Assembly: GCA_049647585.1 (NCBI GenBank)
Contig: JBARXY010000012.1
Location: 62,001 to 126,000, forward strand
Length of the DNA: 64,000 nt
DNA from: JAGQSZ01 sp049647585
Lineage (GTDB): Bacteria; Actinomycetota; Acidimicrobiia; Acidimicrobiales; Microtrichaceae
Reading direction: 5' to 3'
The notes under the pieces were generated by a model. The model saw only the letters and a list, made by a program, of their open reading frames with translations, made no database searches and had not been told where the DNA came from. Positions 33,863 through 42,418 of the stretch are shown piece after piece (within the stretch, counting starts at the first letter, position 1; each line of letters starts with the position of its first letter). Both the position numbers and the translations under genes were made by a program.

Positions 33863-36800
33863 ATGATGCTGGACATCCGCGTGCTTGGCCCGGTGAGGGC
33901 CCATGCCGATGGCAGTGAATGCCCTCTGGGCGGCCTCAAGCAGCGAGCGCTCCTGGCTCGGTTGGCACTCGCTCATGGTCGCCACCTGTCTGCGGATCGC
34001 TTGATCGACGAGTTGTGGGAGGAGGACCTCCCGCGGGATCCGGGACATGCGCTGCAGGCTCGGATTTCGCGCCTACGGGCGGCGCTTCCGGTCGATATCG
34101 ATCTGCTCAGCGGTGGCTATCGCCTTGATCCGACTGGAGTACATATCGATTCTTTCCAGTTCGAGTTGCTTTGTGACCATGCTCGATGGTTGATCTCTGA
34201 CGGGGACCTCAACCGGGCGGCTGAGTGCTTGCACGATGCGCTGGAACTTTGGCAAGGGACCGCTTTGGAAGATCTGGATCTATTTGAGATCCCGGCGTTG
34301 CGAAGCGAGGCGATGCGACTCGAGAATCTCCGTGACACAGCACAGGCCGACTACATCGACGTGCACCTGGCGCTCGGTAACTACACCTCGATCATTCCCG
34401 AACTTCATTCACTCGTTGCTCAGGATCCCCTTTCCCCACGTCATTGGGGTCAGATGATGACCGCGTTGTATTGCGACGGACGCTCAGATGAAGCCCTCGA
34501 AGCCTTCGCCCGTGCTCGGGAAACGTTCGTCGAATATATGAACGTCGAGCCCAGCGGTGAACTCGCCGGTTTGCGTAGTGCGATTCTGAGCGGCGAGCGA
34601 CCGGAGTCGCTCCTTCGGTGGCCGCCAACCGGATCGATGGTCGAGGGACCTGATTGCAATGGCGCCCGGCCGGGCGCCGAGTCGCTGGTCGCTGTGACCT
34701 CGAATCAGCCGAACTCCTTGGGCGCCAGGGTCCGCAACGGTGAAACGCTGATCCTCACCGGCCCCGCCGGAATCGGAAAGACACACTTGCTGCGTGCCAT
34801 CGGCGCCACCTTTGAGGCACGACGTTGTTCGGCGCCGTTGCTCTCGGCAAGCGCGCTGAGTCGGGGCGTCCCGCTAGGTGTATTCGCCGGCCAGGCTGGG
34901 ATAGGGAGTGGCGAGCGAAGTTCTCCAACAGCGCTCATCGACTTCTTCACACGCCGTCGATCGATGACAGTTCTGCTCGTTGACAATGTCGACCATTTGG
35001 ATGAGGCATCGCTGTTCGTGGTCACGCACCTCATTCGCACTTCACGCGTGCCGGCCATCCTTACCTCTCGCGACTTGACGAGCGCGCCAGCAGAGATTCG
35101 AGCGCTATATGACAGCGGCGAATTGAGCGAAGTCGAAATGCATGGACTTTCTGATGTCGAAGCACAAGAGGCCATCACGCAGATGCTCGACGGGTCCTTG
35201 ACCCCTGATGCTCTTCCTCGCCTGCTCGAAGCAAGTGGAGGCAATCCGCTGCACCTGCGCGAGGTCATCACCGGATCATTGGACGATGGTCGTCTTGTCC
35301 AGACCAGCCACGGCTGGGAGCTACAAGGGGCTCCTGCAGCCACGCCCAGACTCGCTCAACTTGTTGGCGAAAGTTTCAGTGCTCTCGATGAGAGCAGCCT
35401 TGAAGCAGCGGCTTCTGTCGCCATCGCGGGGGAGTATCCGGCCAACGCCATAGGCCAAGCCGAACGGAGGGCGCTCGCGCGTTCGGGGCTTCTGACCTTG
35501 GCCGACAACGGATGGGTCCAACTGGCGGATCCGCTTCATGGCGAATTCCTTAGGACCCACTTCTCGGATGTCCTTTGGCATGAACTCACCCGCGAGGCGG
35601 TCAAGGTGCTTCGGTCCGATGTGGCAGCGACCAGACCAGAAGCCCGGCGGCGGGCCCGTATTCTGGCGCTCGACCTTGACGATCCGATTGATGTCGAGGA
35701 GACCCTCGTCCTGGCCGAACAGGCACTTGGCGCTTTCGATGAACGTCTGGCACTTCGTGCGGCAGAAGCGGTGATCGCCCACTCTCCGCTCGATGGCCGT
35801 GCATATCGCATCGCCGGTCTGGCAGCATCAGCCCTTGGAGACGTGGAGGCTTCCGACGGGTACTTTGAGATGGCCCACCTCCACGCCGCCTCGGCGGAGG
35901 AGGGGACGGCACTGGCATTGGCTCAAGCCGAGCATCTCGGGTTACGACACCATGATGCCGCCGGCGCACTTGCACTAGTTCAGGGGGCGCTGTCCGATAT
36001 CGATGGTCCCGACGAGGTGGCGCATCTGGAGCGCGCCAGTATGCGTTGGGCTGTCGTCGCCGGTTACGGAGGCGAGGCGATCAGCGCACCAGAGAAAATC
36101 GCTGATGCTGCGACCGCGTTCGGGTTGATCACCGTTGGTATGTCGGGGGTGATCAGCGGGCCGCTCGAAGAGGCCGTGAGGGTTCTTGTTCGGCTACGTC
36201 AAGTACCTGATGACATCATCGAAATGGTTCCCGGCGGGGCTCCGCTGATAGAGCTCACCGAGATCATGGCGCTGTCCAACTCCGGTGACGTCGTGTCCTC
36301 CAGGCGTCGCCTGCGGGAACGAATTGCCGAGGCCGTGACCGTGGATCCTGAGACACTCGGTATGTGGGAATATGCCCTCGGCTTCAGCGAGTTGTTCTCG
36401 GGCGACGCAGAACAAGCCCGCAGATTGGGAGAGTCCGCTTCCAAGCATCTTGAATGGCGAGATACCGCCGGGCTACTTCCAGCGGCCAGGGCCCTGACTG
36501 GAGCGGCCGCCCGAGCGACGGGGCGTAGCGCCGAATCACGCGAACTGTTTGATGCAGTGCCCGAACCAGCCGCCGGAGACCCGAAGGTCGTCATGCTGCG
36601 TGGGTGGACCGAAGCGTGGCAAGCGCACACTGACGGGCGTGCTGACGACGCGGGCCGAACCCTTGTCGATGCCGCCCAATGGCTGCTCACGGCGCAGCAC
36701 ACCTACTTCGCGGGCATGCTTGCCCACTGCGCAGTCCGGGCCGGCAGATGTATCCCCGAAGCCATTGATGTGCTCCGGCACGCCGGGTCTATCGCCGGGG

Positions 36801-37060
36801 GTGGGTTGTTGGACCTCTTCGCCCGCCACGGCGAGGCGACCATCGAAGACGACAGGCTCGCCCTCGACTTGATCGCCAGAGAGGCGAGAGAGCTGGGAAT
36901 GGCAACAACAGCTGTCGACACATGGATGTCACTTGCACGGTCGTCACCAGAGGACGGCCCGACGATCGCGCCAGACTCTCAACTACAGCGAGCGTCGGTT
37001 GAGCAGTTGCGCTCCGAAGTGCCGGCCATGGTGCTCTGGGCCGAACAGTTCGAGGACTGA
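33863..37060 (+). CDS. SARP/AfsR-type transcriptional regulator with ATPase and TPR regions
   Basis: 1065 residues. The N-terminus (IRVLGPVRAHADGS, LGGLKQRALLARLALAHGRHLS, LIDELW) is an OmpR-like winged helix. A BTAD domain (residues about 95-240: DSFQFELLCDHARWL, LRSEAMRLENLRDTAQADYIDVHLALG) defines the SARP class. An AAA/NB-ARC-like module follows: Walker A GPAGIGKTHLL (about 300) and Walker B-like TVLLVDNVD. The rest is a helical repeat region resembling TPRs. There is no C-terminal LuxR domain. It probably activates target promoters after sensing a signal through the ATPase. ATG 33863; an adjacent ATG is equally possible. Confidence 0.85.
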   Translation: MMLDIRVLGPVRAHADGSECPLGGLKQRALLARLALAHGRHLSADRLIDELWEEDLPRDPGHALQARISRLRAALPVDIDLLSGGYRLDPTGVHIDSFQFELLCDHARWLISDGDLNRAAECLHDALELWQGTALEDLDLFEIPALRSEAMRLENLRDTAQADYIDVHLALGNYTSIIPELHSLVAQDPLSPRHWGQMMTALYCDGRSDEALEAFARARETFVEYMNVEPSGELAGLRSAILSGERPESLLRWPPTGSMVEGPDCNGARPGAESLVAVTSNQPNSLGARVRNGETLILTGPAGIGKTHLLRAIGATFEARRCSAPLLSASALSRGVPLGVFAGQAGIGSGERSSPTALIDFFTRRRSMTVLLVDNVDHLDEASLFVVTHLIRTSRVPAILTSRDLTSAPAEIRALYDSGELSEVEMHGLSDVEAQEAITQMLDGSLTPDALPRLLEASGGNPLHLREVITGSLDDGRLVQTSHGWELQGAPAATPRLAQLVGESFSALDESSLEAAASVAIAGEYPANAIGQAERRALARSGLLTLADNGWVQLADPLHGEFLRTHFSDVLWHELTREAVKVLRSDVAATRPEARRRARILALDLDDPIDVEETLVLAEQALGAFDERLALRAAEAVIAHSPLDGRAYRIAGLAASALGDVEASDGYFEMAHLHAASAEEGTALALAQAEHLGLRHHDAAGALALVQGALSDIDGPDEVAHLERASMRWAVVAGYGGEAISAPEKIADAATAFGLITVGMSGVISGPLEEAVRVLVRLRQVPDDIIEMVPGGAPLIELTEIMALSNSGDVVSSRRRLRERIAEAVTVDPETLGMWEYALGFSELFSGDAEQARRLGESASKHLEWRDTAGLLPAARALTGAAARATGRSAESRELFDAVPEPAAGDPKVVMLRGWTEAWQAHTDGRADDAGRTLVDAAQWLLTAQHTYFAGMLAHCAVRAGRCIPEAIDVLRHAGSIAGGGLLDLFARHGEATIEDDRLALDLIAREARELGMATTAVDTWMSLARSSPEDGPTIAPDSQLQRASVEQLRSEVPAMVLWAEQFED

Positions 37061-37075
37061 AACCACCTTCGTCAT

Positions 37076-37098
37076 CACCGGCGACTCTCGGGCCGGTG
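37076..37098. terminator. Possible terminator hairpin, SARP/pimB convergent spacer
   Basis: CACCGGC and GCCGGTG arms (7 bp) with a 9-nt loop, 15 bp after the SARP stop. Weak: short stem, no U tract. Confidence 0.3.
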
Positions 37099-37166
37099 CC
37101 GGGGTCCATGAGGACGATCCACTGACATGTACGGTACGCGGCGATCCGATTGCTCAAGTAGCTCGC

Positions 37167-38306
37167 CTAATGGCCCTCGACCACGTCGGAAAGCAGTTGC
37201 CGTAGTTCTGCGGTTCGATGGGCCCAGGTGAATCGGTCGTGCACGAAGGCGGATCCGGCCTCGCCCATGACGGTTGCGCGCCCAGGGTCACCAAGTAGGC
37301 CCGCAACTGCATCGAGCACAGACCGGTCCGACTCGCTGTCGACCAACAGCCCGGTCTTACCGTCCACCAATGCGTCTGGCACACCGCCGATATCGCCAGC
37401 TACGACCGGCCTGCCGATTCCGGCTGCCTGGATGAACACGATCCCGAATGCTTCCACCTCAAGGCCACCCTTGCGTTCACGGCAGGGCATGGCGAACACA
37501 TCTCCCGCCGCGAAATGGGCGGGCAGTTCGTCCTCGGCAACCTGTCCGGTGACCGTGATGTACTCGGCAGCTTCCGACGACCGAACCTGCGCGCGGATCT
37601 CATTCAGGTACGGACCGCCACCCACGATCAACAGTCGCGCATTAGGAACTCTCCGCCGAAGTTCGGGAAGTATCCGCACCAGGGTGTCCTGGCCTTTGCG
37701 CTCCACGATCCGTGACACGCATACGACCACCGGGTCGTCGCCGAGACCGTGTCTCTCTCTGATTTTCAGTGCGTCGACCCCAGGGTTGTAGAGCGAGTCA
37801 TCGACCGCCGGTGGAAGCATCTCGTAGCGGGGGGCCGGGCCGAAGCTCGGTCTGAGCATCTGGTCACACCAGGCTGAAACGAAGGTGATCAGCGACGCGT
37901 CGGAACCGATGCGTCGCAGCAGCTTCGAACCACCCGGAACACGCGCGGCCGAAACCTCGAGACCGTGAGTGAACGCAACGTATGGAACCCCGGTCCGCTT
38001 CACGATCGCGGTACCCATCAGCCCCAACGGGAAAGCCGCGCCGAATACCACGACCTCGGGCTCGTAGCGCTCGATCAGGCGCAAGGTGTGGCGAAGCACA
38101 AGCGGAGTCGGAAGCAGCGTCGAGGTGCGTTCCCGGACAACCCGGAAGGGTGCCGTTCGATCCCAGGCTGCGTGTCCTTCGTAGGAGGAGCCGTAGAGGG
38201 TTACGTCATCGCCAGCCTCGCTGAGCCCACGGCTCAGTTGGTCGACGTAGTACTGGATCCCTCCGATCCTTGGAGGTAGGTCGTTGGTTACGACAAGGAC
38301 CCGCAT
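37167..38306 (-). CDS. GT4 glycosyltransferase, PimB-like
   Basis: 379 residues with two Rossmann domains (GT-B fold). The N-terminus LVVTNDLPPRIGGIQYYVDQL matches the mannosyltransferase PimB, which adds the second mannose to phosphatidyl-myo-inositol. VSRIVERKGQDTLV is the donor-binding region, and EAFGIVFIQAAGIGRPVVAGDIGG is the EX7E-type catalytic block. It is probably peripheral at the inner membrane face. Other GDP-mannose or UDP-sugar GT4 enzymes cannot be excluded. It converges on the SARP gene. Confidence 0.72.
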   Translation of the reverse strand: MRVLVVTNDLPPRIGGIQYYVDQLSRGLSEAGDDVTLYGSSYEGHAAWDRTAPFRVVRERTSTLLPTPLVLRHTLRLIERYEPEVVVFGAAFPLGLMGTAIVKRTGVPYVAFTHGLEVSAARVPGGSKLLRRIGSDASLITFVSAWCDQMLRPSFGPAPRYEMLPPAVDDSLYNPGVDALKIRERHGLGDDPVVVCVSRIVERKGQDTLVRILPELRRRVPNARLLIVGGGPYLNEIRAQVRSSEAAEYITVTGQVAEDELPAHFAAGDVFAMPCRERKGGLEVEAFGIVFIQAAGIGRPVVAGDIGGVPDALVDGKTGLLVDSESDRSVLDAVAGLLGDPGRATVMGEAGSAFVHDRFTWAHRTAELRQLLSDVVEGH

Positions 38307-38333
38307 GCCCGTTTACCTACTTGCCGCAAGCTC

Positions 38334-39068
38334 TCAGCGGACCGCTGAGCGGAAGAACTCGGTCGTCTCCTGCCAGCATTCGTCCGCGGTCGCAGCGTTG
38401 TAGACCTCTGGACGGTCGTCGTTGAAGAAGGCGTGATCGACCCCCGGATGCACCGTTAGTTCGACATCCTTTCCCAGCGCAAGCAGTTCGTCGCGGAACG
38501 CCGCCGCCAGATCGGGAGTGAAGAAGCCGTCCTTCTCCGCGTAGTGGCCGTGCACAGGTGCCGACAGCCGTGACCAGTCGGGAGCTGCATCTGGCCATGG
38601 AATCAGGCCGTAGTAGGGGGCACAGGCCTGGATGTGTTCGGGTGCCGTCGCCGCAATGACGAGCGCCAGTCCTCCGCCCATGCAGAAGCCGGTCACCCCG
38701 ACTCCGCTCGACGACACGGCCTCGGAGCCGACCAGGTAGTCGATCGCGCCCGACATGTCCTTGACCGCCTGGGGCAGGTTGAGCGCCATCATCAACTTGC
38801 CGGCCTCGTCGGGTTCTGTCGTCTTCTCGCCGCGATAGAGATCTGGGGCGAGAGCGCTGAAACCGGCCTCCGCGTAGCGATCTACGACGTTCATTATGTG
38901 TGGAACCAGGCCCCACCACTCCTGGATCACCAGCACACCCGGGCCGGACCCGGAAATCGAAGGAGCGAAGTAACCACTGCCGGAAGAACCGTTGGATGGA
39001 AACGAAACGAGCTGTCCACGGCGCTCGACCGAGTCCGCGGTCGTCTTGTCAGGTGATTCAGAAGCCAT
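38334..39068 (-). CDS. Dienelactone hydrolase family protein
   Basis: 244 residues. The catalytic triad of dienelactone hydrolase is visible: Cys in GFCMGGG, Asp in EKDGFF and His in GVDHAFFND, plus the conserved Glu in VIQEWWG. The family hydrolyses lactones such as 4-carboxymethylenebutenolide, but many actinobacterial members have unknown substrates. No catechol-pathway neighbours are present. ATG 39068 has TAACGT six bases upstream. Confidence 0.88.
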   Translation of the reverse strand: MASESPDKTTADSVERRGQLVSFPSNGSSGSGYFAPSISGSGPGVLVIQEWWGLVPHIMNVVDRYAEAGFSALAPDLYRGEKTTEPDEAGKLMMALNLPQAVKDMSGAIDYLVGSEAVSSSGVGVTGFCMGGGLALVIAATAPEHIQACAPYYGLIPWPDAAPDWSRLSAPVHGHYAEKDGFFTPDLAAAFRDELLALGKDVELTVHPGVDHAFFNDDRPEVYNAATADECWQETTEFFRSAVR

Positions 39069-39074
39069 GGCTGG

Positions 39075-39080
39075 ACGTTA
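39075..39080 (-). promoter_or_regulatory. Candidate -10 element for the dienelactone hydrolase gene
   Basis: TAACGT on the minus strand, 6 nt before the ATG at 39068. It lies just inside the spacer downstream of the next minus-strand gene. Confidence 0.5.
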
Positions 39081-39090
39081 CCGCCCGCCA

Positions 39091-39891
39091 TCAGCTCGGG
39101 GGACGGAACAACTCCGGAGCGATCGGACAGTCCGTTGCCAGAAGCGCTGCAGCGATATCGACAACTCCGATTTCGGCGGCCGCCCTGTCGGCGAGATCAA
39201 GGGGAAAGAGTTCCTCCGGTGCGTAGAGCGGGTCGGAACGGAGTTCCCAGCGGGAGTTGAGCGCATCGAACATCCGCTCGGGCATCAGTCGACCGACTCC
39301 GACGACGATCCAGACCGGAACTCCACTTTCGCGTGCGACAAGCGCGGCGGCGCGGGAACCAGCGGGTACCAGCGCTCGCTCCGGGCCGGCCGCGAATGCC
39401 TCCACCAGGACCAAGTCTGCAGCCTCGACAACGGCCGAGGTGTTTCGGGATGCGGCGCTGCTGGCATCGATTTCCATGCGGAGCAGTTGCCGGACAGCCT
39501 CCTCGGACTCACCGTCAGAATCGATGATTGTGACCGCAACGTCACCGCGACGTCGCAACGCCCGGACGGTCTGTTCGGGCCAGCCGACGACGACGACCGA
39601 AGCTCCATCGGGAATCGATCCCGCAAGCAGCGCAGGAGTCGGGTCGTCGCTCATCATCTCTGCCGACGAGTAGGCCTCGGTCATCGGTTCCGGAGCGGTG
39701 AGGATTCGGGCAGCCAGCCACCAGAGCGGCCCACAGGTTGGATGGCGGTCCACGATTCTTCGGCAGGCAGACACCATTCCGGCAGGGTCGTCCCTGAACG
39801 CTGCGAGCGCCGCAGCTGACTCCTCGACCAGGAGCTCCGCGGGGGCGGACTGCGATCTGGCAACCATTCGGAGGCGTTCGATGGGATGCAC
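39091..39891 (-). CDS. eIF-2B/MtnA-like fold protein, function unknown
   Basis: 266 residues. A helical N-terminus (ERLRMVARSQ, CRRIVDRHPTCGPLWWLAARIL) is followed by a Rossmann-like part with SVVVVGWPEQTVRALRRRG, AADLVLVEAFAAGPERALVPAGSRAAALVARESGVPVWIVVGVGR. The last segment mirrors the 'VDLV.GAD....G....K.GT..lA..A...gVP' pattern of the eIF-2B alpha/methylthioribose-1-phosphate isomerase family. Catalytic Cys/Asp of MtnA are not evident, so enzyme activity is doubtful. GTG start from TAGCAT six bases upstream. Confidence 0.6.
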   Translation of the reverse strand: MHPIERLRMVARSQSAPAELLVEESAAALAAFRDDPAGMVSACRRIVDRHPTCGPLWWLAARILTAPEPMTEAYSSAEMMSDDPTPALLAGSIPDGASVVVVGWPEQTVRALRRRGDVAVTIIDSDGESEEAVRQLLRMEIDASSAASRNTSAVVEAADLVLVEAFAAGPERALVPAGSRAAALVARESGVPVWIVVGVGRLMPERMFDALNSRWELRSDPLYAPEELFPLDLADRAAAEIGVVDIAAALLATDCPIAPELFRPPS

Positions 39892-39897
39892 CCCATG

Positions 39898-39903
39898 ATG
39901 CTA
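39898..39903 (-). promoter_or_regulatory. Candidate -10 element for the eIF-2B-like gene
   Basis: TAGCAT on the minus strand, 6 nt before the GTG at 39891. Confidence 0.5.
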
Positions 39904-39994
39904 GGTCGGACTCGTCGGACCTGATCGGCCAGCGACGCAGCCGATGGATGCGGCCGCGTCGCCCCCGGGTTCAACCATGGGCGTCCAGCCGCGC

Positions 39995-40000
39995 TACCTT
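39995..40000 (+). promoter_or_regulatory. Candidate -10 element for the thioredoxin-like gene
   Basis: TACCTT, 8 nt before the GTG at 40009. Confidence 0.4.
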
Positions 40001-40008
40001 CTGATGCC

Positions 40009-40494
40009 GTGGCAACCGTGTCTCAAGACCTGATGATCCAGCCAATCGGCCGTGACCCCTTGAAGGTGGCCGACCAGGTAACGATGTTCCACCTAGCGCT
40101 GGTTGTCCTCGATCCGTACACCTACGAGAGCTCGTGGGTTCTCGAAACCGCTGGACGGATTCTCACCGAGTTCGGCGAGGCAGACTGCCGGGCCGGATGG
40201 CTGGTCACTGCAGACGACAAGGACACCAGGTCTTTTCTTGGACCTTGGGCGGAACGCCTCATGGTCTTCTGTGATCCAGATCGCTCGACCGTGAAGGGCC
40301 TGGGCATCGAAACACTCCCGGCCCTCGTCCACATCGGCAACGACGAGTCGATCATCGGCAAGTCAGAGGGCTGGGACCCTGACGGCTGGAGAGAAATCAC
40401 CGACAACCTGGCGGTGATGATGTCTTGGAGCAAGCCGTTGATCCCGATTCCGGGCGATCCGGTGCCCTTCGACGGCTCCCCCGCCCAGGGCTGA
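40009..40494 (+). CDS. Thioredoxin-fold-like hypothetical protein
   Basis: 161 residues. LALVVLDPYTYESSWVLETAGRIL, CRAGWLVTAD, FLGPWAERLMVFCDPDRSTVKGLGIETLPALVHIG and EGWDPDGWREI follow the strand-helix order of a thioredoxin fold, with TLPALVHI in the place of the cis-Pro strand. There is no CxxC, so redox activity is not expected. The C-terminus (PIPGDPVPFDGSPAQ) is a Pro-rich tail. I know similar actinobacterial hypotheticals but no function. Confidence 0.6.
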   Translation: MATVSQDLMIQPIGRDPLKVADQVTMFHLALVVLDPYTYESSWVLETAGRILTEFGEADCRAGWLVTADDKDTRSFLGPWAERLMVFCDPDRSTVKGLGIETLPALVHIGNDESIIGKSEGWDPDGWREITDNLAVMMSWSKPLIPIPGDPVPFDGSPAQG

Positions 40495-40548
40495 GTTCTC
40501 CATCTGAGCCGGGCCAGGCCAAGCCCCGCCATCTGAGCCCGATCCGGG

Positions 40549-41223
40549 CTACTTGACGACGACGACCTTGGTGCCGACCGGCGCCCACGCGTACAGGAAC
40601 GCTGCGTCGATGTTCTTCTGACGAACGCAACCAGCGGAACGGTAGGTGCCAAGCTGCGCCTCGCTCTGGAGGGGTCGCCCACTCAGATCGGTCGGTATCG
40701 AGTGGAAGCCGATGGCCGCGCCCCGACCGTGGGCGAACCGCACCATGTACTCCATTCTCGCCCGGCCATTCATCGAGGTCGTGTGGCGGCTCTTGGAGAA
40801 GACGTGATAGGTGCCGGTCCTCGGCGTTCCGGCTCGGCCGGATACCAAATAGGTATGAGCGACCACGCCGTTGGCTTCAACCCACCAAACCCGCTGTTGG
40901 CCAACCGAATAGACGACACGTCGACCAGTTCCCGAGTCGGCCGGGAGCCCTCGAAGGTCCGGCGCAGGGGGCTTGGGGGCGGGGGGCTTCGGCGCAGGAG
41001 GCTTGGGAGCGGGCGGCGCCGGGGGCCTAGTTGTCGGCGGCGACGGTGGCGTCGTGGTTGTCGGCGGTGTCGTCGTTGAAGTAGTTGTCGAAGTGGAAGT
41101 GGTCGTGGTCGTCGTCGGTTCCTGGGCGCTCACCGCGGTCGAGCCCAGGAGGGTCAACGCGATCGCGAAGACAAGAACTGCAAGGTCACGGACTACCAGT
41201 CGCACATTTCGGGTGGGAGTCAT
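40549..41223 (-). CDS. L,D-transpeptidase (YkuD domain)
   Basis: 224 residues. An N-terminal hydrophobic segment (LAVLVFAIALTLLGSTAVSAQ) is a signal peptide or anchor. Then comes a Thr/Pro linker with four APKPP-like pentapeptides and a YkuD catalytic domain. The motif His174-(X)n-Ser-X-Gly-Cys199 is present in GFHSIP and YRSAGCVRQ. It cross-links peptidoglycan by 3->3 bonds outside the membrane or attaches proteins to the wall. GAGGTGAAG precedes the ATG. Confidence 0.88.
   Translation of the reverse strand: MTPTRNVRLVVRDLAVLVFAIALTLLGSTAVSAQEPTTTTTTSTSTTTSTTTPPTTTTPPSPPTTRPPAPPAPKPPAPKPPAPKPPAPDLRGLPADSGTGRRVVYSVGQQRVWWVEANGVVAHTYLVSGRAGTPRTGTYHVFSKSRHTTSMNGRARMEYMVRFAHGRGAAIGFHSIPTDLSGRPLQSEAQLGTYRSAGCVRQKNIDAAFLYAWAPVGTKVVVVK
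40961..41020. repeat. Four 15-bp in-frame repeats (APKPP) in the L,D-transpeptidase linker
   Basis: Units at 40961, 40976, 40991 and 41006 (for example GGCGCAGGAGGCTTG). They encode a Pro/Lys wall-spanning linker. Confidence 0.82.
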
Positions 41224-41374
41224 TTCTTCACCTCAACTACGAATCATCTGGAGGAATATCTGGGCCGTGGTCCCGACGGATCGAGCGATCACTGTTCCAG
41301 ATTGATCGGCACTCTATTGGCTCCAACTGAGCCAGAGGCCATTTTGGCGAAATGTGCTCATCGACCGGGTCGAA

Positions 41375-41656
41375 TCAAGACTTGACCAGCCTCCGGATGG
41401 CGTCGCTCGCCTCTTTGAGCTTCTCGTCCGCTTCCGGACCGCCCTCGGCGACAGCGCCTGCAACACAATGTGCAAGGTGCTCGTCCATCAACCCCAGAGC
41501 AACGCCCTGCAGCGCTCGCGTAACAGCAGAGATCTGAGTGAGGATGTCGATGCAGTATCGATCCTCATCGACCATTCCGGCGATCCCTCTGACTTGGCCT
41601 TCGATCCGCTTCAGACGGCGGAGGTAGGCGTCCTTATCGGCTTCGTATCCGTGCAT
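41375..41656 (-). CDS. csoR: CsoR-family metal-sensing repressor
   Basis: 93 residues. A four-helix repressor of the CsoR/RcnR/FrmR family that binds Cu(I) or a related signal. The C-H-C ligand set is Cys35 (DRYCIDIL), His60 and Cys64 (DEHLAHC), with Tyr34 beside Cys35. That set and LKRIEGQVRGI fit Cu(I)-sensing CsoR rather than nickel RcnR or formaldehyde FrmR. No copper ATPase or chaperone gene lies nearby, so its targets are elsewhere or only itself. A clear operator lies 9 bp upstream. Confidence 0.88.
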   Translation of the reverse strand: MHGYEADKDAYLRRLKRIEGQVRGIAGMVDEDRYCIDILTQISAVTRALQGVALGLMDEHLAHCVAGAVAEGGPEADEKLKEASDAIRRLVKS

Positions 41657-41665
41657 TCCTCAAGT

Positions 41666-41682
41666 ATACCCGCTAGGGGTAT
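41666..41682 (-). promoter_or_regulatory. CsoR operator
   Basis: ATACCC-GCTAG-GGGTAT, a perfect 6-bp dyad with a G/C tract, matching the CsoR operator type. It ends 9 bp from the csoR start codon, so binding would block transcription or initiation of csoR itself. Confidence 0.7.
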
Positions 41683-41707
41683 GCCTACGCTGAGGTGAGT
41701 GCCAGGG

Positions 41708-42394
41708 TCAGGCCCCTCCAAGCGCGTGGGTGAGGACCCACGTGTGAAGGGCGATTCCGGACGCGACCCCGGCATTGATCGAGCGGGTGGACCCGAACAT
41801 GGTGATCGAGCAGACCATGGAACTCGCTTCACGAACGTCCTTGGACAGACCCGGCCCCTCCTGACCGAAGATGAGCATGCAATTCCGGGGTAGCTCCACC
41901 GACTCGATTGGAACCGATCCCTCGATGTTGTCGATACCGACGATTGACAGGCCCTCACGCTCACACCAATCGACCAGCTCCGGGACTCCGGGATGGTGGT
42001 GGACGTGCATGTAACGGTCGGTGACCATCGCGCCCCGCCGGTTCCAGCGCCGCCTCCCGACGATATGGACCGAGCCAACCCCAAAGGCATTTGCGTTGCG
42101 AACGACTGTGCCGATATTGAAGTCGTGCTCCCAATTCTCCACCGCAACGTGGACCGGAAATCTACGGGTGTCGAGGTCGGCCCGGATCGCATCCACGCTC
42201 CAGTACCGGTAGCGATCGATGACGTTGCGGCGATCCCCCTCAGCAAGCAACTCTGGATCCAACCGGGGATCATCCGGCCAAGGACGGGCATGGGGTCCGA
42301 CTCCGACTTGTTCTTCCGCGGCGACATCCGGGGCTTCGCCGGCAGATTCCGCTTCACCGGACCCATTCTCGCCACCTGATGCTTTGCCACTCAC
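41708..42394 (-). CDS. SpoU-class (TrmH) RNA 2'-O-methyltransferase
   Basis: 228 residues. Methylates a ribose in tRNA or rRNA using S-adenosylmethionine. The three SPOUT motifs are NIGTVVRNANAFG, LIFGQEGPGLS and ITMFGSTRSINAGVASGIALH, which form the trefoil knot. The first 40 residues are an acidic, Gly/Glu/Ala-rich tail without domain. Target nucleotide not readable. GTG start at 42394, divergent from the CbiX-like gene, with overlapping -10 elements. Confidence 0.88.
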   Translation of the reverse strand: MSGKASGGENGSGEAESAGEAPDVAAEEQVGVGPHARPWPDDPRLDPELLAEGDRRNVIDRYRYWSVDAIRADLDTRRFPVHVAVENWEHDFNIGTVVRNANAFGVGSVHIVGRRRWNRRGAMVTDRYMHVHHHPGVPELVDWCEREGLSIVGIDNIEGSVPIESVELPRNCMLIFGQEGPGLSKDVREASSMVCSITMFGSTRSINAGVASGIALHTWVLTHALGGA

Positions 42395-42402
42395 GTGACG
42401 GG

Positions 42403-42412
42403 ACCGTAGCGT
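42403..42412. promoter_or_regulatory. Overlapping divergent -10 elements
   Basis: TACGGT on the minus strand (42408-42403) is 8 nt before the methyltransferase GTG. TAGCGT on the plus strand (42407-42412) is 6 nt before the CbiX-like GTG. The two hexamers share bases 42407-42408. Confidence 0.5.
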
Positions 42413-42418
42413 CGAGAC

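Noticed and set aside
40501..40547. CCATCTGAGCC repeats after the thioredoxin-like gene as another stop-codon duplication
   Set aside because: The two copies resemble each other, but they do not match the end of the gene (CCCAGGGCTGA) well enough to be counted.
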